A stretch of 64,000 nt of DNA from CAVQBP01 sp963710745 (GTDB lineage: Bacteria > Bacteroidota > Ignavibacteria > Ignavibacteriales > Ignavibacteriaceae): the NCBI GenBank assembly GCA_963710745.1, contig CAVQBP010000002.1:62001-126000 (forward strand), given 5' to 3'. Of the stretch, positions 56,796 through 64,000 are shown one piece after another. The notes beneath the pieces are model-generated. The model was not told the DNA's origin, searched no databases, and saw only the letters and a list, made by a program, of their open reading frames with translations. The position numbers and the translations under genes are program-made. Every line of letters starts with the position of its first letter. Position 1 is the stretch's first letter.

Positions 56796-58028
56796 ATGAA
56801 AAAGCCATATACCCTGATATCTGTTCTTATTTTATCCGCTCAACTATTTGCCGGAGGCTTTCAAATAAATGAACACGGTGCAAAAGCCATGGGAATGGGA
56901 GGAGCTTTTACCGCTGTTGCAAATGATGCTTCAGCAATTTATTGGAATCCTGCCGGATTAACCCAGCTTTCCGGAACTCAGTTGATGCTCGGAACTACTC
57001 TTATTTCACCTATGTCATCTTTCAAAGGGATAACTCCTGCAACAACGGAATATAAAACAGACGACCAGATATTTTTTCCAACTCACTTCTTTGCTGCTCA
57101 TAACTTTAAAAATGGATTAGCAGCAGGAATCGGATTCACCAGTCCTTTCGGCTTAGGTGTTAGATGGGACGATAACTGGGTAGGTAAATATTTAACGTTA
57201 GACACCGAACTTAAAGTTTTTACAATTTCACCTGTTGTTGCTTATCAGGTTTCAGATCAATTTTCATTAAGTGCAGGATTCATCTATAGTTGGGCTAATG
57301 TTACTTTAAAACAAAAAGCTCCAAAACCTGCTATTTTAGGTGGCGGAGAATCTTTAATTACACTTGAAGGGAAAGATAATTCTGCATTTGGTTATTCCTT
57401 TGGTTTATTGTATAAACCATTACCAGAACTCTCATTTGGCGTATCTTTCCACAGTCAATTAAAATATAGCTTCTCGGGAACGGCTTCTGCTACTAATGTT
57501 CCACCGCAAGCTGCATCATTATTTCCGAACGGAGATATTTCAGCAAATATAACTGCACCGTATAATTTAGCGGCAGGTGTTGCTTATCGGGTAGACCCAA
57601 AACTATTACTGTCATTTGATTTTCAGTATGTAGGATGGTCAAGCTATGATACATTGAAGGTTGATTTTACTTCTTATCATGATATTTCAAGTGCCAGGCT
57701 ATATGATAATTCATTTATTTTAAGATTAGGTGGAGAATATCAATTAAATAACAATCTGTCTATTTTAGCAGGAATATATTACGACAAATCTCCTGTTAAA
57801 CCCGAATATATGAGCCCTCAATTACCAGAAGGAAACCGTTTAGGCTTTAGTGCCGGTTTTGGTTACGCAATAACAAATAACATATTGTTGTCGGGTTCTT
57901 ATCTTTACATCCACTCAAGTGAAACAACCGTAACAAATTCAACCCAGATGTTGGGTCCTCTTCATTTTGACGGTGTATATAAGTCAAGTGCTAATATAGG
58001 TTCACTAACACTTTCATATAGTTTTTAA
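56796..58028 (+). CDS. OmpP1/FadL family outer-membrane transporter
   Basis: This 410-aa protein has a signal peptide (MKKPYTLISVLILSAQLFAG) and the FadL N-terminal hatch GFQINEHGAKAMGMGGAFTA, with ASAIYWNPAGLTQL next. A 14-strand barrel follows and ends in LSYSF. FadL proteins admit long-chain fatty acids and other hydrophobic molecules. It lies 36 bases after the carboxylase carrier gene, so a role in lipid uptake fits. A strong terminator follows. Confidence 0.92.
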   Translation: MKKPYTLISVLILSAQLFAGGFQINEHGAKAMGMGGAFTAVANDASAIYWNPAGLTQLSGTQLMLGTTLISPMSSFKGITPATTEYKTDDQIFFPTHFFAAHNFKNGLAAGIGFTSPFGLGVRWDDNWVGKYLTLDTELKVFTISPVVAYQVSDQFSLSAGFIYSWANVTLKQKAPKPAILGGGESLITLEGKDNSAFGYSFGLLYKPLPELSFGVSFHSQLKYSFSGTASATNVPPQAASLFPNGDISANITAPYNLAAGVAYRVDPKLLLSFDFQYVGWSSYDTLKVDFTSYHDISSARLYDNSFILRLGGEYQLNNNLSILAGIYYDKSPVKPEYMSPQLPEGNRLGFSAGFGYAITNNILLSGSYLYIHSSETTVTNSTQMLGPLHFDGVYKSSANIGSLTLSYSF

Positions 58029-58036
58029 ATAATTCA

Positions 58037-58067
58037 GGCTGTCTGAATTTCTTCAGACAGCCGTTTT
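58037..58067 (+). terminator. Rho-independent terminator after fadL-like gene
   Basis: GGCTGTCTGAA (58037-58047) pairs exactly with TTCAGACAGCC (58052-58062) around TTTC, followed by GTTTTAT. Confidence 0.9.
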
Positions 58068-58193
58068 ATATCATAAATCACTTCGATTAATTTCATCATT
58101 AAATTTTTTATTTTTAATAGTTTTTATTTTACATTATTACTAATTTAGATCCGAGGGAATTTTCATTTCAATTAAATTTCAGGAGGTTAAATA

Positions 58194-58619
58194 ATGGCAT
58201 TTTCACTAAACAAAATTATGCTAATTGGTAATTTGGGAAAAGATGCCGAAACTCGATTTACAACCAATAACCTTTCAGTTACTAATTATACGTTAGCGAC
58301 AACAAACAGTTATAAAGGGAAAGATGGGAACTGGGTAAACGATACTACCTGGCATAACATAGTTTCCTTTAATTTATCGGACTATTTTAAAGATAATCTT
58401 AAAAAAGGGAAGAAGTTTTACGTAGAAGGAAGATTAAGTAAAAGGGATTATACGGACAAGGATGGAATAAAAAGGTATATCACAGAAGTTGTTTCGGAAA
58501 AAATTATTCCGCTGGATTCTTCGGGCGACTATAACACAAGCAGTAATGAAGATACTACAGCCGGTTCTAGCAGTGTCCCGGATGTTCAGGTTGATGAAAA
58601 TGAAGATTTACCTTTTTAA
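58194..58619 (+). CDS. ssb: Single-stranded DNA-binding protein
   Basis: This 141-aa protein coats single-stranded DNA in replication and repair. The OB fold fills residues 1-110 (NKIMLIGNLGKDAETRFTTN, DTTWHNIVSFN, KGKKFYVEGRLSKRDYTDKDG). The C-terminus ends DENEDLPF, the acidic tip that binds partner proteins. AGGAGG ends 7 bases before the ATG. It appears to be a single-gene unit after a terminator. Confidence 0.95.
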   Translation: MAFSLNKIMLIGNLGKDAETRFTTNNLSVTNYTLATTNSYKGKDGNWVNDTTWHNIVSFNLSDYFKDNLKKGKKFYVEGRLSKRDYTDKDGIKRYITEVVSEKIIPLDSSGDYNTSSNEDTTAGSSSVPDVQVDENEDLPF

Positions 58620-58710
58620 TTATTTTACAAAGAATAAGTAATTTCTTTTATTTATTTTTTATATTATGTATATAATTAATATGTAAAATAATATTGGATT
58701 ATCTTAATTT

Positions 58711-59994
58711 TTGGATATTGATTGGCGATTAAAACTAGTTGTACTTTTTATTCTGTTTTTATTATCGGCTTTCTTCTCCGGTTCAGAAGTTGCTCTGTTT
58801 TCATTAGACCGGAATAAAATAAAGAAAGATCTGGAATCAAATCCCTTAATCAGCAGGTATTTATTATACCTGCTGGAATATCCCCGCAGAATGCTGGTTA
58901 CAATATTGTTAGGGAATACTATTGTAAATGTCGCGGCTTCTATTGTTGCAGTATCATTAGCATTGGAGTATGCTTCTTTATTATCTATCCCGCAGGATAT
59001 TGCATTAACGGTTCAAATTATACTATTAACGACATTTGTAATTTTATTTGGTGAGCTCACTCCCAAAGTATGGGCATCTAAAAGCCCGGTTACGTTTTCC
59101 AAAATTGTTACTATTCCGCTTTATTGGGTGAGCGTTATAATCTTTCCTGTATCTGAATTGCTAACCGAAATAATCAGAATATTAGTTTCTAAAATAAAAC
59201 TGGATAAAGCTAAAACGGCTATTCTGCCGGAGGAAATTCCTGAACTAGCCGAACTTGGGCATGAAAGAGGAACCCTTATTGAAGAAGAACACGGATTAAT
59301 TCAGAGTATTGTCGAATTCAGAACGGTTACCACTCAGGAAGTTATGACTCCAAGAGTTGATATTACTTCTGTTTCAACCGATTTCAGCTTCGATGAACTT
59401 CTCAATATAATTAATAGTTCAGGGCATAGTAGAATTCCGCTTTACAAGGAAGACCTTGATGAAATAATGGGTATTATCTATTCAAAAGATATTTTGCCTT
59501 ATATAAGGAATGAAGAATTAAGGAAAAAATTCTCCCTGGTAAAATTAGCCAGAAAGGCAATGTTTATTCCCAAATCTAAATTAATAAGTGAATTAATGCC
59601 TGAATTCCAGGAAAGAAAAACCCATATTGCTATCGTTGTTGATGAGTATGGCGGAACGGCCGGCTTGGTTACACTGGAAGACATAATTGAGGAAATAATC
59701 GGGGAAATAAGAGATGAATATGATAAAGAAGAAAATCCTGTTACTAAAGTTGATGATAATAGCTATTTGGTGCTGGGTAAAATCTCAGTAGATGAATTAA
59801 ATGAATTACTAAATATTGAGATACCCGGTGAAGATGAAGATTTTGAAACTTTAGGCGGCCTTGTTCTTAATCATGCAGGACATATACCGAAAGAAGGGTA
59901 TACTTTTCAACTGGAAAATCATAAGTTTACGGTTAAAGAAGTTTTAAAAAAAAGAATAAAGAAGGTTTTAATAGAAAAACTTCCTTCTGAATAA
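58711..59994 (+). CDS. Hemolysin-family protein with CNNM, CBS and CorC domains
   Basis: This 427-aa membrane protein starts at TTG 58711. The CNNM (DUF21) domain covers residues 1-190, with three or four spans (VVLFILFLLSAFFSGSEVAL, then GNTIVNVAASIVAVSLALEY). A CBS pair covers about 205-330 (TQEVMTPRVDITSVS, HIAIVVDEYGGTAGLVTLED). The CorC_HlyC domain takes the C-terminus. Proteins of this type help export magnesium or cobalt; older names call them hemolysins. The 126-aa gene follows one base after the stop. Confidence 0.9.
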   Translation: MDIDWRLKLVVLFILFLLSAFFSGSEVALFSLDRNKIKKDLESNPLISRYLLYLLEYPRRMLVTILLGNTIVNVAASIVAVSLALEYASLLSIPQDIALTVQIILLTTFVILFGELTPKVWASKSPVTFSKIVTIPLYWVSVIIFPVSELLTEIIRILVSKIKLDKAKTAILPEEIPELAELGHERGTLIEEEHGLIQSIVEFRTVTTQEVMTPRVDITSVSTDFSFDELLNIINSSGHSRIPLYKEDLDEIMGIIYSKDILPYIRNEELRKKFSLVKLARKAMFIPKSKLISELMPEFQERKTHIAIVVDEYGGTAGLVTLEDIIEEIIGEIRDEYDKEENPVTKVDDNSYLVLGKISVDELNELLNIEIPGEDEDFETLGGLVLNHAGHIPKEGYTFQLENHKFTVKEVLKKRIKKVLIEKLPSE

Positions 59995-59995
59995 A

Positions 59996-60376
59996 ATGAA
60001 AAAAGGCTGTTTCTTAAAAATCATTATTGTCTTAACTATTTTAATTGCTGCAATATTATATATTGTAGAAAACCACTTTGATGATTTTATTCGCAAGCCC
60101 GGTGAAAAAATTATTAAAGATTTGGTATTTAAAGATGTTAACAGGGAGATGGAATTTGTAAAAAAATCTCCCGAAAAAGATTCATTAAAAGTTTTAATAA
60201 ATAGTTTTATATATAACAAAATTCATAAAGAACATAAGCTGAATACAGGCGAGATAGAAGATATTGTTGATTCGGTTGAAGAAGTTTTAAAAGACAGTAC
60301 AATTAGTCCTGATGAACTTGAAAATTTAAGATCAATTTTTAGGAAAGAAATTAATGAAAGACCAAAGAAAAACTGA
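59996..60376 (+). CDS. Small membrane-anchored hypothetical protein
   Basis: This 126-aa protein has one N-terminal span (FLKIIIVLTILIAAILYIV, residues 6-24) and a charged helical remainder of no recognised family. It starts one base after the CNNM gene and overlaps the MCE-domain gene by 23 bases, so it belongs to this operon. It may work with the MCE protein in the envelope, but that is inferred only from place. Confidence 0.65.
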   Translation: MKKGCFLKIIIVLTILIAAILYIVENHFDDFIRKPGEKIIKDLVFKDVNREMEFVKKSPEKDSLKVLINSFIYNKIHKEHKLNTGEIEDIVDSVEEVLKDSTISPDELENLRSIFRKEINERPKKN

Positions 60377-61262
60377 GATAAGAGTCGGAATAACTGTAAT
60401 TGTTGGTTTATTAATCTTTATCTGGATTCTGGGTTGGGCTAAAAATTTTAGCCTGTCCTCGAATCAAAAAACACTATTAGTAAAATTTAACAGTGTTTCC
60501 GGTTTGGAAATCGGTGATAATGTGTCTGTAAATGGTGTAAGGAAAGGTTTTGTAGAAAACTTTAAACTTGAAGGGGATAAAGTTATTGTAAATCTTTCAC
60601 TGGATAATGACGTTAAGCTGCAGAAAGATGCCGCTTTTTCAATTTCTATGCTTGATTTAATGGGAGGGAAAAAGGTGAATATTAATCCCGGGATGTCTTC
60701 TCAACCTCTTGATTATCATGAAGTTCAAACAGGAATTTTTTATGCCGATATTCCGGAAGTTATGTCAATGCTTGGTAATGTAGAAGGAGATATCCCCGAA
60801 ATAATTAAAGATATAAAAATTACTTTAAGCTCCTTAAATAACTACTTGACAGATAATAACTTAAATACTGATATTAAAACCTCTTTGTCCAACTTAAGTA
60901 AAGCATCGCAGAAACTTAATATCTTACTGGATGAAAACAGGGAAGGTATAAATCAATTAACTCAAAATACTGTAAAATTAACCCAGAATGTAAATGATTT
61001 CCTTGAAGAAAATAAGTTATCATTAAAATCATCCGTTGAAGAATTGCATACGGTATTAACCAAAACAGATTCTCTTTTAACTTCAGTTAATGCTTTTTCC
61101 GGAGAAATAAAAAACAAGAAAAATAATATCGGGAAAATTTTTTATGATGATAAATTATATGATAATTTAAGTCAATCATTAACTCAGTTAAATGAATTAA
61201 CTAAAATTCTGATTGAACAGCTAAAAGGCAAAGGAGTTAATGTGGATGCAAACATATTTTAG
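60354..61262 (+). CDS. MlaD/MCE-domain lipid transport protein
   Basis: This 302-aa protein has one N-terminal span (RVGITVIVGLLIFIWILGWA, about residues 9-28) followed by an MCE domain (LLVKFNSVSGLEIGDNVSVN, then LMGGKKVNINPG), about 40-120. A long helical C-terminal region has heptad-like repeats (INQLTQNTVKLTQNVNDFL). MCE proteins form rings that carry lipids between membranes. MlaE and MlaF are not seen nearby. It overlaps both neighbours by 23 bases. Confidence 0.9.
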   Translation: MKDQRKTEIRVGITVIVGLLIFIWILGWAKNFSLSSNQKTLLVKFNSVSGLEIGDNVSVNGVRKGFVENFKLEGDKVIVNLSLDNDVKLQKDAAFSISMLDLMGGKKVNINPGMSSQPLDYHEVQTGIFYADIPEVMSMLGNVEGDIPEIIKDIKITLSSLNNYLTDNNLNTDIKTSLSNLSKASQKLNILLDENREGINQLTQNTVKLTQNVNDFLEENKLSLKSSVEELHTVLTKTDSLLTSVNAFSGEIKNKKNNIGKIFYDDKLYDNLSQSLTQLNELTKILIEQLKGKGVNVDANIF

Positions 61263-62970
61263 AGCAAACCTTTTTTCTGTTTTCTTTTTTCTCTTTCTTA
61301 CCATAATATTTAACTATCCTGCAATTTCACAACCTGTAAGAAGCCGGCATGGTATGGTGGTTTCTGCAAATAAATTAGCATCTGAAATTGGTGTCGATAT
61401 CATGAAAAAAGGGGGTAATGCAGTAGATGCTGCAGTTGCAGTGGGTTTTGCACTTGCCGTAACTTATCCTTATGCCGGAAATATCGGGGGCGGAGGATTT
61501 ATGGTAATCCACTTAAAAGGTGGTCTAAACACAACTATAGATTTTCGGGAAAAAGCGCCGTTAAAATCCAGTAAAGATATGTATCTTGATAAAAATGGTA
61601 ATTATATTTCTTCATCAAGCAAAGAAGGTGCTTTATCGGCAGGTGTCCCGGGAAGTGTTGCAGGATTAATTTATGCGCTGAGTAAATATGGTACCATGAA
61701 ACTCCAGGATGTAATTCAGCCGGCAATTGATCTGGCAAAAAACGGATGGAAACTGGACTATCAAACGACGCAAATGTTTAATAAATTTTTCCCGGAATTC
61801 AAAAAATACCCCTCTTCTTTCAGGATATTTACCAAATACGGGGATCCATATAAAGAAGGTGATTTGTTTAAGCAGCCCGATTTAGCATGGACACTGGAAC
61901 AAATTGAAAAATACGGGAGCGACGGATTTTACAAAGGAAGGGTTGCTTCACTAATCCTTAATCAGGTTCAATCTATGGGCGGAATAATTACCCGTGAAGA
62001 TCTGGAAAATTATAAGCCTTTGGAGAGAAATCCTGTTACAGGTTCATATCGTGGATTTAAAGTAATCTCAATGCCTCCGCCAAGTTCAGGAGGCATTGCA
62101 CTTATAGAATTGTTGAATATAATTGAAAATTATAAGCTTAATACAAATGATTGGGGCAGCAGTGAATATATCCATCGCTTAGTTGAGGCAATGAAATATG
62201 TTTATGCAGACAGGACTTATCTTCTTGGAGATGAAGACTTTTACCCGGTTCCAAAAGCAGGTCTAATATCAAAAGAATATGCCGGAACAATATTTCGTAA
62301 AATTCAAGCCGACAGCAATAAAGCAGTTCCTTCAGATTTAATTACATCAGGTAATCCTTCCATTTATTCCGAAAGCACCGAGACTACTCATTATTCGGTG
62401 TATGATGAACAAGGAAATGCGGTAAGTACAACAACTACAATTAATTCTGCCTTCGGTTCAAAAATAGCTGTTGAAGGAGCAGGTTTTTTGTTAAATAATG
62501 AAATGGATGATTTCAGTGTTAAGCCTGGTATACCAAATCAATTCGGATTACTCGGTTCCGATGCTAATTCTATAGAACCGGGGAAACGAATGCTGAGCTC
62601 TATGACACCTACTATTGTATTAAAGGATGATAAACCTTACATCATAATTGGTTCACCCGGAGGTTCAACTATAATTACAACAGTACTTCAGGTAATTATT
62701 AACTGTATTGATTTCCATATGAATATACAGGAAGCAATTTATATGCCCCGTTTTCATCATCAATGGAAACCGGATGAAATATATTCTGAAAAATTTGCTA
62801 TAAATACTGATGCAAAAGATAACCTGATAAAGATGGGATATAAACTTGCAGATATGCAGTCCAATTTCACTGTTCTCGGTGTTGCTGAAGGCATTATGAT
62901 AGATAATGTAAATCATATAATTTTTGGTGCAGCTGATCCAAGGGGAAGCGGCTCTGCTGAAGGTTTTTAA
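61240..62970 (+). CDS. ggt: Gamma-glutamyltransferase
   Basis: This 576-aa protein has a signal peptide (FRANLFSVFFFLFLTIIF). Family blocks include HGMVVSANKLASEIGVDIMK, GGNAVDAAVAVGFALAVTYP and GGGGFMVIHLKGG. The self-cleavage site is the Thr in ESTETTHYSVYDEQGNAVS, followed by TTTINSAFGSKI. The enzyme matures into two chains and removes gamma-glutamyl groups from glutathione-like compounds outside the cytoplasm. ATG 61240 overlaps the MCE gene by 23 bases; ATG 61246 is an alternative. It ends in GSGSAEGF, a normal end. Confidence 0.92.
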   Translation: MWMQTYFRANLFSVFFFLFLTIIFNYPAISQPVRSRHGMVVSANKLASEIGVDIMKKGGNAVDAAVAVGFALAVTYPYAGNIGGGGFMVIHLKGGLNTTIDFREKAPLKSSKDMYLDKNGNYISSSSKEGALSAGVPGSVAGLIYALSKYGTMKLQDVIQPAIDLAKNGWKLDYQTTQMFNKFFPEFKKYPSSFRIFTKYGDPYKEGDLFKQPDLAWTLEQIEKYGSDGFYKGRVASLILNQVQSMGGIITREDLENYKPLERNPVTGSYRGFKVISMPPPSSGGIALIELLNIIENYKLNTNDWGSSEYIHRLVEAMKYVYADRTYLLGDEDFYPVPKAGLISKEYAGTIFRKIQADSNKAVPSDLITSGNPSIYSESTETTHYSVYDEQGNAVSTTTTINSAFGSKIAVEGAGFLLNNEMDDFSVKPGIPNQFGLLGSDANSIEPGKRMLSSMTPTIVLKDDKPYIIIGSPGGSTIITTVLQVIINCIDFHMNIQEAIYMPRFHHQWKPDEIYSEKFAINTDAKDNLIKMGYKLADMQSNFTVLGVAEGIMIDNVNHIIFGAADPRGSGSAEGF

Positions 62971-62990
62971 GAAAAACTAAAGGAGATAAA

Positions 62991-63377
62991 ATGATTCTGG
63001 GTGTGGGTATCGATATAATCGAGATTGATAGAATAAAAGAAAGTGTTGAAAAGTTCGGTGACCATTTCCTGAATAAAATATATACCGAATCTGAACTAAA
63101 GTACTGTCTTAACAAAAACAGTAAATATCAACACCTTGCAGCCAGATTTGCAGCCAAGGAAGCCGTTTATAAGGCTCTGACAACAGGATGGCATGAAGTG
63201 GCAACATGGCAGGATATCGAAATCTTTAATGAACCCAACGGAATGCCGAGAGTTAAATTTAAGGGTAAACTGGAATCATTTTTATCTGACGATAAAAATC
63301 TTAAAATTTCTATAAGTCATTCAAGAGATTATGTAACCTGTTTTGCTATTGTTTATATGAATTCGGTAAATGCTTAA
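62991..63377 (+). CDS. acpS: Holo-[acyl-carrier-protein] synthase
   Basis: This 128-aa cytoplasmic enzyme transfers phosphopantetheine to acyl carrier protein. The motif GVGIDIIEIDRIKE (residues 4-17) carries the Mg-binding Asp, and AARFAAKEAVYKAL is the second motif. ISISHSRDYVTCFAIV is the C-terminal block. AAAGGAG precedes the start by 6 bases. It follows ggt by 20 bases. A terminator hairpin begins at its stop codon. Confidence 0.94.
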   Translation: MILGVGIDIIEIDRIKESVEKFGDHFLNKIYTESELKYCLNKNSKYQHLAARFAAKEAVYKALTTGWHEVATWQDIEIFNEPNGMPRVKFKGKLESFLSDDKNLKISISHSRDYVTCFAIVYMNSVNA

Positions 63378-63410
63378 TCTTATAACAATTTTATTCTTAT
63401 AAGATTTTAT
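63376..63410 (+). terminator. AT-rich terminator-like hairpin after acpS
   Basis: AATCTTATAA (63376-63385) pairs exactly with TTATAAGATT (63397-63406), followed by TTAT. The stem is AT-rich, so strength is uncertain. Confidence 0.5.
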
Positions 63411-63528
63411 AAAATACAGGGAAAGATCTGAATTAGTTTTGCGAGCCGGAAATAAATATAATACGTTTTTAGGATTGATTAGCAACTATTGAATAATTAA
63501 TTTAACCTAAATAAAATGTACGAATTAA

Positions 63529-63720
63529 TTGAACAGACAAACATTTAATATATTCAGCTATATAGCTATCGGATTATTATTTGTATTTTTAATGTTAATG
63601 ATCTTTAAAGCTGTACCGCCTGAATGGTTTATTTATATTTTAGGTATCAGTATATTGCTTTTTTTGTTTAGAATATTCTTTAGAGTTTATTTTATAATTC
63701 AAGACAGAAAAAAGAAATAA
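63529..63720 (+). CDS. Small two-span membrane protein
   Basis: This 63-aa protein would start at TTG 63529. It has two spans (NIFSYIAIGLLFVFLMLMIF and WFIYILGISILLFLFRIFF) and a basic tail (QDRKKK). I see no family. It ends where the ribosome binding site of the HNH gene begins, so the two may be linked. The start is uncertain. Confidence 0.5.
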   Translation: MNRQTFNIFSYIAIGLLFVFLMLMIFKAVPPEWFIYILGISILLFLFRIFFRVYFIIQDRKKK

Positions 63721-63725
63721 GGAGG
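63719..63725 (+). promoter_or_regulatory. Ribosome binding site of the HNH gene
   Basis: AAGGAGG overlaps the stop of the 63-aa gene. No ATG, GTG or TTG in the HNH frame lies 5-12 bases after it, so the expected start codon appears absent or altered. Confidence 0.55.
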
Positions 63726-64000
63726 CTGTCTTCGAACCCGGTAAAAGAGTAAATGGCAAGCTAAATGCAAAGGTTTTAATTTTAAATCAAAGTTATGAAC
63801 CTTTATCAATCTGCAATATTAAAAAAGCTTTCATTCTTGTTTATCTCGGCAAAGCTGAATTGGTCGTTAATGACACTAAAAAAGTGCTGCATTCCGTTTC
63901 GCACAACTATCCCTGGCCCAGTATTATTCGTTTAAGCCAATACATAAATGTTCCCTGCAAAAAAGTCGTTTTAACAAGAAAAAATATCCTTCGAAGGGAT
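63722..64000 (+). CDS. HNH endonuclease family protein, N-terminal part (3' end outside window)
   Basis: The frame from about 63722 reads EAVFEPGKRVNGKLNAKVLI, then LNQSYEPLSICNIKKAFILV, YLGKAELVVND and SHNYPWPSIIRLSQYINVPC. This is the N-terminal domain of the common small HNH nucleases of this lineage; the HNH motif itself would lie past the window. No standard start codon is found in frame between the in-frame stop at 63695-63697 and the conserved region. A sequence error or an unusual start is possible. The role of this family is unknown. Confidence 0.7.

Noticed and set aside
1..64000. tRNA, rRNA, riboswitch, insertion sequence or prophage
   Set aside because: I looked for these on both strands and saw no cloverleaf, transposase, integrase or known leader motif; a covariance-model scan would be decisive.

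Overview
The window looks like chromosome from an Ignavibacteria-type bacterium (Bacteroidota/Chlorobi group). The sequence is AT-rich. Two secreted proteins end in the type IX secretion (Por) sorting domain with a YPNPFNP motif. There are TonB/Exb and FadL-type outer-membrane genes, a bacillithiol deacetylase, and a large periplasmic beta-propeller sensor. At least six genes appear to start at TTG. No rRNA, tRNA, CRISPR array, insertion sequence or prophage was seen.

Layout. 1-8.4 kb: end of a thioredoxin-like gene, a DUF5703-type glycosidase, a NatAB-like ABC exporter, a small beta-barrel protein, then zf-TFIIB, LemA (frameshifted) and an M48 protease with a zinc-ribbon tail. 8.4-22.5 kb: a broken SGNH hydrolase, an 11-repeat PEGA lipoprotein, a SixA-like phosphatase, a lipoprotein/TonB-receptor pair, a TatD-radical SAM fusion, a frameshifted PBP4, an M28 peptidase and a sorting-domain sugar-dehydrogenase-like protein. 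22.5-37.2 kb: a carbohydrate region. A two-component-type propeller sensor is joined to a chemotaxis (MCP) output; a sodium/solute symporter is followed by two oxidoreductases; then come a GT39-like transferase and GH88/105, GH94 and GH27 enzymes. No SusC/SusD pair is present. 37.2-43.9 kb: a decayed GH97-like remnant between repeats, then prmA, a glutaredoxin, groES, an amidohydrolase, bshB1 and small secreted proteins. 43.9-49.4 kb: a 40-aa membrane protein ahead of an NSS symporter, then kup, an EEP hydrolase and an SDR in close array. 49.5-64 kb: exbB-exbD-exbD, yqeY, cvpA, mutS2 (frameshifted), biotin carboxylase and its carrier, a FadL-type porin, ssb, a CNNM/CBS protein, an MCE-domain protein, gamma-glutamyltransferase, acpS and the start of an HNH endonuclease.

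How the genes fit together. The glycosidases, the phosphorylase, the symporter and the MDR and Gfo/Idh oxidoreductases suggest uptake and breakdown of plant-type oligosaccharides. The sensor-MCP fusion could steer motility by the same sugars. The exbB/exbD/exbD genes would energise TonB receptors such as the one at 14-16 kb.

A quality warning: lemA, the SGNH hydrolase, dacB and mutS2 all carry one-base frame changes that compensate or preserve the rest of the protein. This pattern fits consensus errors in the assembly at least as well as true gene decay, so these calls should be read as 'broken in this sequence'.
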